Shown here: positions 1 through 8,971 of the stretch, piece by piece
Layout of the letters: each line of letters opens with the position of its first letter
Numbering within the stretch: position 1 is the stretch's first letter
NCBI GenBank assembly: GCA_947460595.1
Contig: CANHGS010000003.1
Location: 178,707 to 242,706, forward strand
Length of the DNA: 64,000 bases
Reading direction: 5' to 3'
Source of the DNA: Bacteroidota bacterium
GTDB taxonomy: Bacteria > Bacteroidota > Bacteroidia > Chitinophagales > Chitinophagaceae
Translations under genes and position numbers: made by a program
Notes under the pieces: generated by a model
Seen by the model: only the letters and a program-made list of their open reading frames with translations
Databases searched by the model: none
Told to the model about the DNA's origin: nothing

Positions 1-39
1 TAATTGTTTTGCTATATTTATTCAGTTCCATAATCAGTT

Positions 40-918
40 TTATTTTTTCTCAACAATCAATGCGGAATAGGTTTCTTGTATTTTTTTACTCAAAGTTTCA
101 TCCCAATTTTTGGTAAATGGTTTTCCATCCAAGCTTTCCCAACCAATTACTTCTGCAGCTGTACCACAGAAAAAAGCAGCATCTGCACCATACAATTCTT
201 CAACAGTAAAGAATTTTTCTTCCACTGGAAGAGCAAGTGCTTGACAGATTTCTAAAACAGTTGCCCTAGTAATACCAGGTAAAATATTACCCAATGATGG
301 AGTAAATAATTTGCCGTCTTTTTCATAAAATACATTGGCACCAGGACCTTCCGCTACAAAACCATTCATATCAGTTAACAAAGCCTCGTCGTATCCTTTT
401 GCCTTTGCTTCTTGAGAAGCCATGATAGAATTCACATAATGACCAGCTGCTTTTGCATGAATCTTAAATCCTTTGGGGTTGGGTCTTTCAAAAGAAGATG
501 TCATGATCCGCAACAACTTATCACCCAAAAAAGCACCCATTTCCCAAGCCTGAATGGTTAAGTGGGCACTGGTGTTTTTATTAAAGCTCATATTCTCACC
601 TACATAAACTAGTGGGCGGATATAAGCGTCTTGTAGGTTATTATCTGCTAAAACTTTGTAGGTAGCTGCAATGAGTTCATCGGTATCATATTCATAAGGA
701 AGAGAAAGCGTTTCTGCAGAAACCCTTAAGCGGTCATAGTGTTCTTTTGCTTTGAAAATCTTGGTCTCACCAGATTTAGTTCTATAAGAACGGATACCTT
801 CAAAAACTGCATAGCCGTAGTGCAATGACTGACTATACAGGTTCATCTTGGTATCGGCTGCTTTTACAAAAGCCCCGTCTAAATAGATAATTGTGTCCTC
901 GTTAAAATAATTTGCCAT
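40..918 (-). CDS. ilvE: Branched-chain amino acid aminotransferase
   Basis: PLP fold-IV aminotransferase moving the amino group between glutamate and the 2-oxo acids of leucine, isoleucine and valine, in the cytoplasm. Visible family marks are VFEGIRSY near residue 38, the Schiff-base lysine in HAKAAGHY (about K156) and the EGPGANVF phosphate-binding turn. Full family length of 292 residues from the ATG at 916-918. An in-frame extension 12 codons upstream begins MFFIIPKK and is rejected because homology starts at MANYFNED. It lies downstream of leuA on the same strand, separated by a terminator-like hairpin, which fits a leucine biosynthesis cluster. Confidence 0.93.
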   Translation of the reverse strand: MANYFNEDTIIYLDGAFVKAADTKMNLYSQSLHYGYAVFEGIRSYRTKSGETKIFKAKEHYDRLRVSAETLSLPYEYDTDELIAATYKVLADNNLQDAYIRPLVYVGENMSFNKNTSAHLTIQAWEMGAFLGDKLLRIMTSSFERPNPKGFKIHAKAAGHYVNSIMASQEAKAKGYDEALLTDMNGFVAEGPGANVFYEKDGKLFTPSLGNILPGITRATVLEICQALALPVEEKFFTVEELYGADAAFFCGTAAEVIGWESLDGKPFTKNWDETLSKKIQETYSALIVEKK

Positions 919-951
919 AATCTGATTGTTCTTTTTTGGGATAATGAAAAA

Positions 952-1030
952 CAAAAGCCCCGCTGTAGTGCATCATTCAAAAAATAAAAAGAACGCTGTT
1001 TTTAAAAAGCACGGGGCAAAAGCCCCGCGC
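952..1030 (-). terminator. Intrinsic terminator after leuA, with a repeated half-site before ilvE
   Basis: Read on the minus strand, CGGGGC-UUUU-GCCCCG (1027-1012) is followed by a U5 tract, a good intrinsic terminator for leuA. The 12-mer CAAAAGCCCCGC occurs at 1017-1028 and again at 952-963, so the second half of the hairpin could also pair with a downstream copy just before ilvE. The terminator is well supported; a switching role for the second copy is speculative. Confidence 0.65.
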
Positions 1031-1061
1031 GTAAAACTAAAACTATACTTATGAGAAAACC

Positions 1062-2228
1062 CTAATTAGTGGCCAACTCAGGCGTATAAGCCTTTGCCAG
1101 CTGGTGCAAGTCATCCTCTTCTACTTCCTTTTTCTTGTCAGCAACTTGCAGGAATTTTTCGTATAAAAAATCAATATCGTTTCTGTTGAACTGGTAACCA
1201 ATTTTCTGCAGACGGTGTGCCAATGCACTCCTACCACTTCTGGCAGTGAGTACAATTTTACTCAGACCAGCGCCCACTTGTTCTGGATTGATGATCTCAT
1301 AAGTGGTGGCATCTTTCAAAAATCCGTCTTGGTGAATACCGGATGAATGTGAGAAAGCATTGGAACCAACAATGGCTTTATTAGGTTGTACCGGCATGCG
1401 CATCACATCAGAAACCTCCCTACTCATATTATAGAGTTGCTTGTGATGAATACCAGTATGAAAATTCAAATGTTTGTGCTGCTCAATAATCATAACAACT
1501 TCTTCCAAAGAAGTATTACCTGCACGTTCGCCCAGACCGTTGATGGTACACTCAATTTGTCTTGCACCGCTAATAACCCCGGCAATACTGTTGGCTGTGG
1601 CCAACCCCAAGTCGTTGTGGCAATGGCAAGAAATGATTGCTTTGTCAATATTGGCTACATTGTTAACCAAGTAAGCAATTTTTTCCCCGTATTGGTAGGG
1701 CAAGCAATAGCCCGTTGTATCTGGAATATTCACTACAGTGGCACCGGCTTTTATGACGGCTTCTACCACACGTGCTAGATAATCGTTGTCCGTTCTACCC
1801 GCGTCTTCCGCATAAAATTCCACGTCATCGGTGAAATTTCTGGCCCATTTAACACACTGGATGGCCCTTGCTAGAATATCCTCTCTGTTAGAATTGAATT
1901 TACTTTTGATATGAAAATCGGAAGTACCAATACCCGTATGAATCCGAGGTCTTTTGGCAAATTTCAAAGCCTGTGCTGCTACTTCAATGTCTTTTTGAAC
2001 CGCACGGCTCAGTCCACATACGGTAGCATTGGTAACGGCTTTGGAAATTTGGGTCACTGATTCAAAATCGCCCGGGCTAGAAATGGGAAATCCGGCTTCA
2101 ATGATATCTACGCCCAAGGCTTCCAATTGCATGGCCAGATCCAATTTTTCTTTGGTATTTAACTTACAACCAGGCACTTGTTCCCCGTCGCGCAATGTGG
2201 TATCAAATATGAAGACCTTCTCACTCAT
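1062..2228 (-). CDS. leuA: 2-isopropylmalate synthase, short form without LeuA regulatory domain
   Basis: Claisen-type condensation of acetyl-CoA with 2-oxoisovalerate, the first committed step of leucine synthesis. The HMGL-like TIM barrel shows DTTLRDGEQ at the N terminus (catalytic Arg and metal Asp), HCHNDLG (metal His pair) and GLGERAGN. The protein ends near residue 388 after a short helical tail, so the C-terminal LeuA dimer domain that binds leucine in the roughly 510-residue forms is absent. Allosteric leucine inhibition is therefore not expected by that route. The start is the ATG at 2226-2228, two codons inside the longest frame. Homocitrate or citramalate synthase are less likely alternatives given ilvE next door. 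Confidence 0.85.
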   Translation of the reverse strand: MSEKVFIFDTTLRDGEQVPGCKLNTKEKLDLAMQLEALGVDIIEAGFPISSPGDFESVTQISKAVTNATVCGLSRAVQKDIEVAAQALKFAKRPRIHTGIGTSDFHIKSKFNSNREDILARAIQCVKWARNFTDDVEFYAEDAGRTDNDYLARVVEAVIKAGATVVNIPDTTGYCLPYQYGEKIAYLVNNVANIDKAIISCHCHNDLGLATANSIAGVISGARQIECTINGLGERAGNTSLEEVVMIIEQHKHLNFHTGIHHKQLYNMSREVSDVMRMPVQPNKAIVGSNAFSHSSGIHQDGFLKDATTYEIINPEQVGAGLSKIVLTARSGRSALAHRLQKIGYQFNRNDIDFLYEKFLQVADKKKEVEEDDLHQLAKAYTPELATN

Positions 2229-2243
2229 GAACACTATTTTTTG

Positions 2244-2306
2244 TTAAGATGGCAGGCCCCTATTTTTGTCATCGATTGCCTTTAACAACAAAATGGAACC
2301 TGCCAT
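2244..2306 (-). CDS. Candidate leucine-rich leader peptide of leuA
   Basis: A 20-codon frame in the leuA leader reads MAGSILLLKAIDDKNRGLPS and stops 15 nt before the leuA start. Ile-Leu-Leu-Leu in a row followed by Ala-Ile is the composition expected of a branched-chain attenuator peptide. The reading frame starts inside ATGGCAGG and ends at the matching CCTGCCAT (2249-2256 and 2299-2306), so the start and end of the ORF can pair. No U-rich terminator follows the pairing, so the mechanism is unclear and the ORF could be coincidental. Confidence 0.45.
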   Translation of the reverse strand: MAGSILLLKAIDDKNRGLPS

Positions 2307-2341
2307 TTCGAATATAGCAAGGCTCAAACTCTAAAAATGAA

Positions 2342-2371
2342 CAAAATAGGGGTGGTTTTACACTGGTCAAA
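2342..2371 (-). promoter_or_regulatory. Putative leuA promoter
   Basis: On the minus strand TTTG (2371-2368) is followed after exactly 19 nt by TATTTTG (2348-2342), close to the Bacteroidota -33/-7 consensus but one base short in the -7 element. A start near 2337 would give a leader of about 110 nt containing the leucine-rich ORF. It overlaps the zone of the divergent promoter at 2378. Confidence 0.5.
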
Positions 2372-2377
2372 TAGTCT

Positions 2378-2385
2378 TATATTTG
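2378..2385 (+). promoter_or_regulatory. Putative -7 element for the 2430 gene
   Basis: TATATTTG matches TAnnTTTG exactly and lies 44 nt upstream of the ATG at 2430. No good TTG-type -33 element is visible at the usual spacing, so only the -7 element is supported. Confidence 0.4.
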
Positions 2386-2429
2386 TTAAAAGCCTTACTG
2401 TTACTGGATTTCAGGAATAAAAAATTACG

Positions 2430-4007
2430 ATGCCTAACCGTTCAACTGACGCTTTATTTTTATTAGTCCAGTCCTTAGAAAGGTGGGAAAAGCGAAATTT
2501 TAAGCTGTATGTTACCAGGAACACCGGTTCCTCTGACCTCAAAATCACCCAATTGTTTGATGCCTTGGACAAAATGGGGGAATATGACGAGGAAAACCTG
2601 CTCAAAAAGACCCCGGGCATTCAAAAACAGCAATTATCTAACTTAAAAGCCCATTTATACAGGGAGGTTCTTGCCAGTTTGAGATTATTAAAGCAGGAAG
2701 ATAATATTGACCTACAGCTCCACGAACAGCTAGATTTTGCTCGGATTCTCTATAATAAGGGGCTTTATTACCAGAGTTTGCGGATTTTGGAGAAGATTAA
2801 AGACCTAGCCAAGACTAATAACCAGGTTACTTACCTATTACAGGCCCTTTTTCTTGAAAAGAATATAGAAAGCCTGCATATAACCCGAAGTATGCAAGAC
2901 CGGGCGGATAAATTAGCTGCTGATGTAGAAGAAACCAACCAACGCCTAACCATGATTGGCGCATTATCCAATCTTTCTTTGCAATTGTATAGCTGGTATA
3001 TCAAGAATGGCCTGGCCAGAAATAGCAAGGACACGGAAGAACTAAACCGTTTTTTTAATAATTCAGTCATTGAAGCATCCAAAGACGCCAAGGGCTTCTA
3101 TGAGCGATTATATAGATACCAGTGTTATTGCTGGTATGCTTTTATTACAAAAGACTTGATAGGCTATTATAGGTATTGCCAAAAATGGGTAGACCTGTTT
3201 CAGGCGGAACCTAGGATGATTGAAGTAGAAACCGCTCATTATATTAAGGGGATGCACAATTTAATGGGTGCACATTTTGACCTAAAAAATTACCAAAAAT
3301 TCAAAGAAACCATTGCGCAATTTGAAGCATTTGCTCAAACCCCCATTGTAGTAGACAATCAGAATAATCTGATTCAGGTATTTGTCTATTTGCAGATTTC
3401 TAAATTGAATGGGCATTTTCTAGAAGGAACATTTAGTGATGGCTTGGCCGTTGTACCCCAAATAGAAGCCAAGCTCAAAGACTACGAATTGTACTTAGAC
3501 AGGCATCGGGTATTGGTTTTCTATTATAAGATTGCATCGCTTTATTTTGGAAGTGGTGACCACGACAAGAGCATTGACTATCTTAATAAGATCATCAATT
3601 GGAAAATGGATCTTAGAACAGACTTGCAATGCTATGCGCGTCTACTCCATTTGATTGCGAATTTTGAATTGGGCAATTTTAACCTCTTGGAATACTTACT
3701 CAAAAACGTGTACCGCTTCATGTACAAAATGGAAAACCTAAGTACCGTGGAATTGGCCGTTTTTGACTTTGTGAAAAAAAGTTTCCGTTTGCAAAAACAG
3801 GAATTCAAACCTGCGTTTGAGAAACTATTGGCTAAGCTCAAAGAGCTGGAACATGATCCACTTGAAACCAGGGCCTTTATGTACTTAGATATTATCTCTT
3901 GGCTAGAAAGTAAGATTTCTGACACGCCTGTTCAAACGGTGATTCGTAATAAGTATCTGGATGCTGTTAAGAAAAATCAGTGTAGAACCGCTCCCGTTGT
4001 AGAATAA
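2430..4007 (+). CDS. Alpha-helical repeat protein of unknown function
   Basis: A 525-residue soluble protein without signal peptide or membrane segment. The sequence is rich in Leu, Lys, Glu and Tyr, with recurring patterns such as YNKGLYYQSLRILEKI and SGDHDKSIDYLNKII that look like TPR or TPR-like helical hairpins along the whole length. No catalytic motif was recognised. It is transcribed divergently from leuA and 29 nt ahead of a split amidohydrolase gene. Similar-looking uncharacterised proteins are common in Chitinophagaceae; function cannot be assigned. Confidence 0.8.
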   Translation: MPNRSTDALFLLVQSLERWEKRNFKLYVTRNTGSSDLKITQLFDALDKMGEYDEENLLKKTPGIQKQQLSNLKAHLYREVLASLRLLKQEDNIDLQLHEQLDFARILYNKGLYYQSLRILEKIKDLAKTNNQVTYLLQALFLEKNIESLHITRSMQDRADKLAADVEETNQRLTMIGALSNLSLQLYSWYIKNGLARNSKDTEELNRFFNNSVIEASKDAKGFYERLYRYQCYCWYAFITKDLIGYYRYCQKWVDLFQAEPRMIEVETAHYIKGMHNLMGAHFDLKNYQKFKETIAQFEAFAQTPIVVDNQNNLIQVFVYLQISKLNGHFLEGTFSDGLAVVPQIEAKLKDYELYLDRHRVLVFYYKIASLYFGSGDHDKSIDYLNKIINWKMDLRTDLQCYARLLHLIANFELGNFNLLEYLLKNVYRFMYKMENLSTVELAVFDFVKKSFRLQKQEFKPAFEKLLAKLKELEHDPLETRAFMYLDIISWLESKISDTPVQTVIRNKYLDAVKKNQCRTAPVVE

Positions 4008-4036
4008 TTCCGATATTCAACCCACAAACAACTGCT

Positions 4037-5627
4037 ATGCCTAATAAATTTATGTACGGGATGCTATTGGGCATCTTATGCTTGCTTTCTATTTCTGTAT
4101 TGGCCCAGATTCAAAAAGCACCGGAGAGAAAAGAAGGTGATGGCCAATATTCCCAACTCATTATTCGTGGTGTTACACTCATCAATGGAACCGGTGCACC
4201 AGCCTATGGACCAGTAGATATTGTCATTGAAAAAAATAGGATTGTACAAATTGCATCGCTTGGAAATCCTGCGGGCAAAATCAACCCTGCACGCAGACCC
4301 GTCTTAAAAGATGGTGGTAAGGAACTAAATTGTGAAGGCATGTATGCCATGCCTGGCTTAATAGACATGCACGGCCATATTGGTGGTACAGAACAAGGTA
4401 CGCCTGCTGAATACGTGTTTAAATTATGGATGGCCCATGGCATTACTACCATCAGGGACCCATCGGCCGGTAACGGCCTAGATTGGGTACTAGACCAAAA
4501 AAGAAAGTCTGCCGCCAATACCATTACTGCGCCACGCATTTTTGCTTATACCGCTTTTGGTATGGGTAGCCCAACTCCTATTGCCAATGCAGAACAAGCT
4601 AGGGCGTGGGTACAACAAAATGCCAAGAATGGTGCAGATGGTATTAAATTTTTTGGTGCGTCACCTGAAGTCATGGACGCTGCCATTCGTGAAAACAAAA
4701 AATTGGGATTGCGCTCTTGTGCACACCATGCACAAACCGATGTGGCTAGATGGAATGTGCTTAGTTCTGCCAAAGCAGGCATGACCAGCATGGAACACTG
4801 GTATGGTTTACCAGAAGCATTGTTCACAGACAAAACTGTACAACAGTTTCCGTTAGACTATAATTATAACAGCGAACAAAATAGGTTTGAAGAAGCAGGA
4901 AAACTCTGGAAACAAGCCGCAGCGCCATTTACTCCACATTGGAATAAAGTGATGGATGAATTATTGGCCCTAGATTTTACACTAGATCCTACCCTTTAAT
5001 ATCTATGATGCCAATAGGGATTTGCATAGAGCACGCAGGGCAGAATGGCATGAAAAATATACCCTTCCTTCTCTTTGGAAATTCTTTGAGCCCTCTTTAC
5101 AATCACATGGATCTTATTGGGTGAATTGGGGAACCGAACAAGAAGTAGAATGGAAAAACAATTATCGTTTGTGGATGAGCTTTATCAACGAATACAAAAA
5201 TCGTGGTGGTAGGGTCACTGCCGGTTCTGACAATGGATTCATCTATCAGACTTATGGATTTGGTTATATCCGAGAACTAGAACTCTTGCGTGAAGCAGGT
5301 TTTCATCCATTGGAAGTGATTAGGTCTGCAACCTTATATGGTGCACAAGCACTGGGTGTTGAAAAGGATTTGGGAACGGTTGAAGTAGGCAAGTTGGCAG
5401 ATTTAGCTATTGTCAATGCCAATCCACTTAAGAACATACAAGTGCTCTATGGTACGGGTGCCATTGAATTAACACCTGAAAATAAAATCATCAGAACTGG
5501 TGGCGTACAATACACCATCAAAGACGGCATTGTTTATGACGCCAAAAAATTATTGGCCGATGTAAAAGCCATTGTAGATGCAGAAAAAAAGAAAACTGGT
5601 TGGGAACTAAAACAACCCGGTAACTAG
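4037..5627 (+). pseudogene. Exported amidohydrolase split by a +1 frameshift
   Basis: Two consecutive frames together make one amidohydrolase of about 530 residues. The first (4037-4999) has a signal peptide (MPNKFMYGMLLGILCLLSIS, cleavage after VLAQ), the metal-binding HGH in GLIDMHGHIGG, and later a HHAQTD stretch. It stops at TAA 4997-4999. The second frame (open at about 5000, ends 5627) continues with NIYDANRDLHRARRAEW, then GSDNGF and the typical C-terminal GKLADLAIVNANPL. The break is at ACC CTT TAA, where slipping one base forward gives TTT AAT and restores the frame. A recent indel, a sequencing error or recoding could explain it. The intact protein would be a periplasmic imidazolonepropionase-like hydrolase of unknown substrate. 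Confidence 0.8.
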
Positions 5628-5644
5628 TTTATCATAGATTTTTG

Positions 5645-5679
5645 AAAAGGGTTATCTGGACCAGATAACCCTTTTTTTT
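5645..5679. terminator. Bidirectional terminator shared by convergent genes
   Basis: A perfect 15-bp inverted repeat (5645-5659 against 5661-5675) with A-rich left and T-rich right flanks terminates transcription from both sides. The stop codon of the minus-strand lipoprotein gene (5652-5654) lies inside the left arm, so the stem overlaps the end of that coding region. Confidence 0.85.
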
Positions 5680-6002
5680 ATGGCTTTGTCAAAAAATTTC
5701 TCGCCGTTGCACTGACTGATCATGGGGCCACCAAAACCACCTACTGAACAAACATAATTACAGGTAACATCATAAATGGGAGTGGCAGCATCCGCAATTT
5801 TCAGAGATGGTGTGTGAGCATAGACCATCTTACCTTGATATTCGTATTCAACTACTTCACTAATACCATATTCATTTTGCTTGGCAGTTTCAATGGTTTT
5901 TCTCAGACAATCGGGAATGTCTTTGGGCAATCCATCCTCTTTTTTACAAGACAAGACTATTAATAAACTCAGAAAGGCAATATAGGACCAACGTTTCATC
6001 AT
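5652..6002 (-). CDS. Small lipoprotein, DUF6970-like
   Basis: From the paired ATGs at 5997-6002 the product is about 116 residues: a lipobox signal peptide (MMKRWSYIAF to LLIVLSC), then PDCLRKTIE, a VVEYEYQGKMVYAH strand segment, and a Cys-containing CNYVCSVGGFGGP turn. This resembles small Bacteroidota lipoproteins of the DUF6970 type; the assignment is by eye. An N-terminal extension of 17 codons is open but would bury the signal peptide, so it is rejected. Function unknown. Confidence 0.65.
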   Translation of the reverse strand: MMKRWSYIAFLSLLIVLSCKKEDGLPKDIPDCLRKTIETAKQNEYGISEVVEYEYQGKMVYAHTPSLKIADAATPIYDVTCNYVCSVGGFGGPMISQCNGEKFFDKAIKKRVIWSR

Positions 6003-6056
6003 GTTATTTTGTCTATGACGCTGCAAAAGAAGACAATGCTGCAACTCATTCAAAAA

Positions 6057-7841
6057 TTATGCGTAGATCCGTTCTACATTTTCCTTGAATTTTTCCATGA
6101 CCACTTTTCTCTTCAAACTCATTTTAGGAGTCATTTCACCAGTTTCAATACTCCACTCTCTTGGAATGAGCTCAAACTTTTTAATCTGTTCTACGTGGTT
6201 AAAGAAATTATTGAAACTCTCTACTAGCTCTCTGTATAATTCCAATACTTTGGGATTGTGTAAGGCGTCTTCCACCGTAGTAAAAGGAATGTTTTTTTCA
6301 CGCATCCATTCTTTGAGGGTGGGGAAAGAAGGAACAATTAAGGCACCAACAAATTTTCTTTCCGCACCTACTACCATTACCTGCTCAACAAAAGGACTTT
6401 CCTTGAGTTTGTTTTCAATGGGTTGCGGTGCTACGTATTTACCACCACTGGTTTTGAACAATTCTTTTTTCCTATCTGTGATTTTCAAATACTTGCCCTC
6501 ATCCATAACACCAATATCGCCAGTATGCAACCATCCATCTATCACGGTTTCATCTGTTAGGTCTTGACGTTTGTAATATCCTGCCATAACACAGCTTCCA
6601 CTTACCAAGATCTCTCCGTCTTCTGCTAACTTAACTTTGATTCCTTCAATCACTGGACCCACGGTTCCAAACTTGGTTCCGCCAACTGCTTTTCTGTTCA
6701 CACTAATCACCGGACTATTTTCGGTTGGTCCATATCCTTCATAGACTGGAATGCGGGCAGCGTTAAAGATGCGTAAGAGTTTTACTTGACAAGCAGCGCC
6801 TCCAGTAACTATAAAATTAATATTCCCTCCAAGGGCTTCACGCCATTTAGAAAAAATGAGTTTGTTGGCAATGGCCAATTGGGTGTCATACCACCAGCCA
6901 CCACTTTTTTGGTTATCATATTTTTCAGCCAATCCCACTGCCCAAAAAAAGAGTTTTTTCTTGGTGCCGGTTAACTGTGAACCTGTTGTCATAATTTTCT
7001 CAAATACTTTTTCTAGTAACCGTGGAACGGTGGTAAATCCGTCTGGTTTTACCTCTTTTAAATTATCGCCAATGGTTTCTAAACTTTCTGCATAATAGAT
7101 GCTGATCCCACTAAATAAATAGATATAGGTACACATCTTTTCAAAAATATGATTCAAGGGTAGAAAGCTCAAGACCTTGGTATTCGGGGCGTCATTAAAA
7201 GGAAAGCTTACTTTAGAATAGTAAACATTGGTGTATATATTGCTGTGGCGCAACATGACTCCCTTTGGTGTTCCTGTAGTTCCAGAAGTATAAATAATGG
7301 TAGCCAAATGTTCTGTAGGCACCATTGCTTTAGCTTCCCCTACTTTGGCCAAATTAGTGGGGCTTGACAAAGCCAATACCTCAGTCCAGTGTGACACGCC
7401 TTCTAGTCTATCAAAGCTAAAAATCTTTTTCACTGAGGGTACCCTTGCGCAAACGTCTTTTGCTTTCTCATATAAATCCTGGCTACTAACAAATACATAT
7501 TTAACCGCAGCATCATTTAAAATAAATTCTAATTCTAAAGGATTGGTGGTAGGATATACCGGCACTAAAATAGCCCCGGTTTGTTGGGTAGCAAGGTCCG
7601 TAAATACCCATTCAGGACGGTTATTACTAATAATGGCAATTTTGTCTGCACCTTCTGGGGTAAAATCGTTACCACTAATACCCAATTCAAATAAACCCGC
7701 ACTGAATTTATTGGCAATATCAGCCACTTCTGCAGTACTGTATTTAACCCATTTGCCGTTTTCTTTTGCGGCCAACATATCCTGTTTGGGAAAATACTGC
7801 AATTGGTGTTCAAGGCAATCAAATAATCTTTTACTGTTCAT
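6057..7841 (-). CDS. Long-chain acyl-CoA synthetase (AMP-forming)
   Basis: Activates fatty acids to acyl-CoA via an acyl-adenylate, for beta-oxidation or lipid remodelling. The ANL-superfamily P-loop appears as TIIYTSGTTGTPKGV around residue 185, followed by EGYGPTENSP, DGWLHTGDIG, and the hinge ITDRKKELFKTSGGKYVAP. About 594 residues, normal for the family. The start is ATG 7839-7841; 14 upstream codons in frame are discarded. Preceded by the terminator of the serC run, so it is probably its own unit. Confidence 0.9.
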   Translation of the reverse strand: MNSKRLFDCLEHQLQYFPKQDMLAAKENGKWVKYSTAEVADIANKFSAGLFELGISGNDFTPEGADKIAIISNNRPEWVFTDLATQQTGAILVPVYPTTNPLELEFILNDAAVKYVFVSSQDLYEKAKDVCARVPSVKKIFSFDRLEGVSHWTEVLALSSPTNLAKVGEAKAMVPTEHLATIIYTSGTTGTPKGVMLRHSNIYTNVYYSKVSFPFNDAPNTKVLSFLPLNHIFEKMCTYIYLFSGISIYYAESLETIGDNLKEVKPDGFTTVPRLLEKVFEKIMTTGSQLTGTKKKLFFWAVGLAEKYDNQKSGGWWYDTQLAIANKLIFSKWREALGGNINFIVTGGAACQVKLLRIFNAARIPVYEGYGPTENSPVISVNRKAVGGTKFGTVGPVIEGIKVKLAEDGEILVSGSCVMAGYYKRQDLTDETVIDGWLHTGDIGVMDEGKYLKITDRKKELFKTSGGKYVAPQPIENKLKESPFVEQVMVVGAERKFVGALIVPSFPTLKEWMREKNIPFTTVEDALHNPKVLELYRELVESFNNFFNHVEQIKKFELIPREWSIETGEMTPKMSLKRKVVMEKFKENVERIYA

Positions 7842-7904
7842 ATGGCAATTGTTGTAGAGGAAAACAATAGTTAGAACTTTCAATTTAGGTAAAAGCAGAC
7901 AAAT

Positions 7905-7935
7905 AAAAAAGCCGATGAAGATCCATCGGCTTTTG
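7905..7935 (-). terminator. Intrinsic terminator of the serC-DUF1015-TPR run
   Basis: A perfect 11-bp stem (7907-7917 with 7924-7934), six-base loop, and a run of six A on the plus strand that reads as a U tract in the minus direction. It lies just after the TPR gene stop at 7952. Confidence 0.85.
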
Positions 7936-7951
7936 AGAGAATTTTTAACAA

Positions 7952-8962
7952 TTAGTTGCCAGTATAATACTGCTGTGTAGGCACTTTAAATACCCTTCCT
8001 TGTTGAAATTGTTGAAAGGCTTGCACCTCTTTTGCATGAACAGATTGCCATTGCTGGAAGGCCGCTGGATTTAGAGCTGCCCCAAATACCCATTGTTGAT
8101 AGGCATCCCAAATGCCTTCTTTTTGCAACTGCATTAAGTGATCCACCAACCTTAATGGAAGTTGGGTAGCTTTTTCAGCAATCCAATTAGTTACGAATAC
8201 CAACCTTGCCTGTAGCAAATTTTCCAGATTAATATTCACTGGTTTGCCGGCATTGTTGTTCTGACAAATAGCAGCGGCAAATGCTTTTTCAAAACTATTG
8301 CCGTTTCCAAATTGTTGCAATGCCCCAGGTTGCAATAGTGCCTGATAAGCATTGAGCAGTTTTCCCTTAATGGTTTCTGTTCTAGCCGTAAAGCTTTCAA
8401 GATTAATAAAATATTCACCATACAAAGCCACGCGCAACCATTTTCTATTTAGTGCATAATACATGCTGGCATTGTAATAATTATTGCTATGATTAGGGTC
8501 TTGTTCTATCCCTTTTTCCCATTGAACAATGGCTTGCTCCAATTGCTGTTGCATGGCCAAGAGTTCTCCGTATTCATTGTATAAAACACCTGCATGCGGG
8601 AATTTTAAAATACCATATTTGTATAAAGTGGCGCATTCTGAATAATTAGCTGCTGCTTTATAAGCCATTCCTAGCATTTGAAAACACTGCGCATCGGCGT
8701 CAGCCCTATCTATTAAAGGCCTTGATATTTGTGCTGAAAGAACGGGATTATTTTGCAATAAATACAAATAAGCTAGGTCTTTTTGCATGTCAATATTGGT
8801 GCTGTCTTGCTTAACTGCTTTGAGTAAGACAGTGGTAGCTGTTTCATATTCGCCTTGGCGCATCAAGATCTTGGCAGATTCATACAATTGCTTGGCGTCT
8901 TGTTGCGCAAAAACTTGGCAACTAGCAATTAGGAAACAGCAAATCAGGACTAATTTTTGCAT
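7952..8962 (-). CDS. Exported TPR-repeat protein
   Basis: 336 residues with an N-terminal signal peptide (MQKLVLICCFLIASCQVFAQ; the internal Cys leaves a lipobox possible). Degenerate TPR units follow, for example DAKQLYESAKILMRQGEYETA and DPNHSNNYYNASMYYALNRK. The C-terminal third is Gln-rich without a recognised domain. It starts 9 nt after the DUF1015 stop and is last in the run before a strong terminator, so it is co-transcribed. Likely a periplasmic protein-interaction scaffold; the partner is unknown. Confidence 0.8.
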   Translation of the reverse strand: MQKLVLICCFLIASCQVFAQQDAKQLYESAKILMRQGEYETATTVLLKAVKQDSTNIDMQKDLAYLYLLQNNPVLSAQISRPLIDRADADAQCFQMLGMAYKAAANYSECATLYKYGILKFPHAGVLYNEYGELLAMQQQLEQAIVQWEKGIEQDPNHSNNYYNASMYYALNRKWLRVALYGEYFINLESFTARTETIKGKLLNAYQALLQPGALQQFGNGNSFEKAFAAAICQNNNAGKPVNINLENLLQARLVFVTNWIAEKATQLPLRLVDHLMQLQKEGIWDAYQQWVFGAALNPAAFQQWQSVHAKEVQAFQQFQQGRVFKVPTQQYYTGN

Positions 8963-8971
8963 GAGTTTAAA

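Noticed and set aside
5022-5627. Independent gene starting at TTG 5022
   Set aside because: Homology to the amidohydrolase continues upstream of this codon in the same frame; it is the second half of the frameshifted gene.
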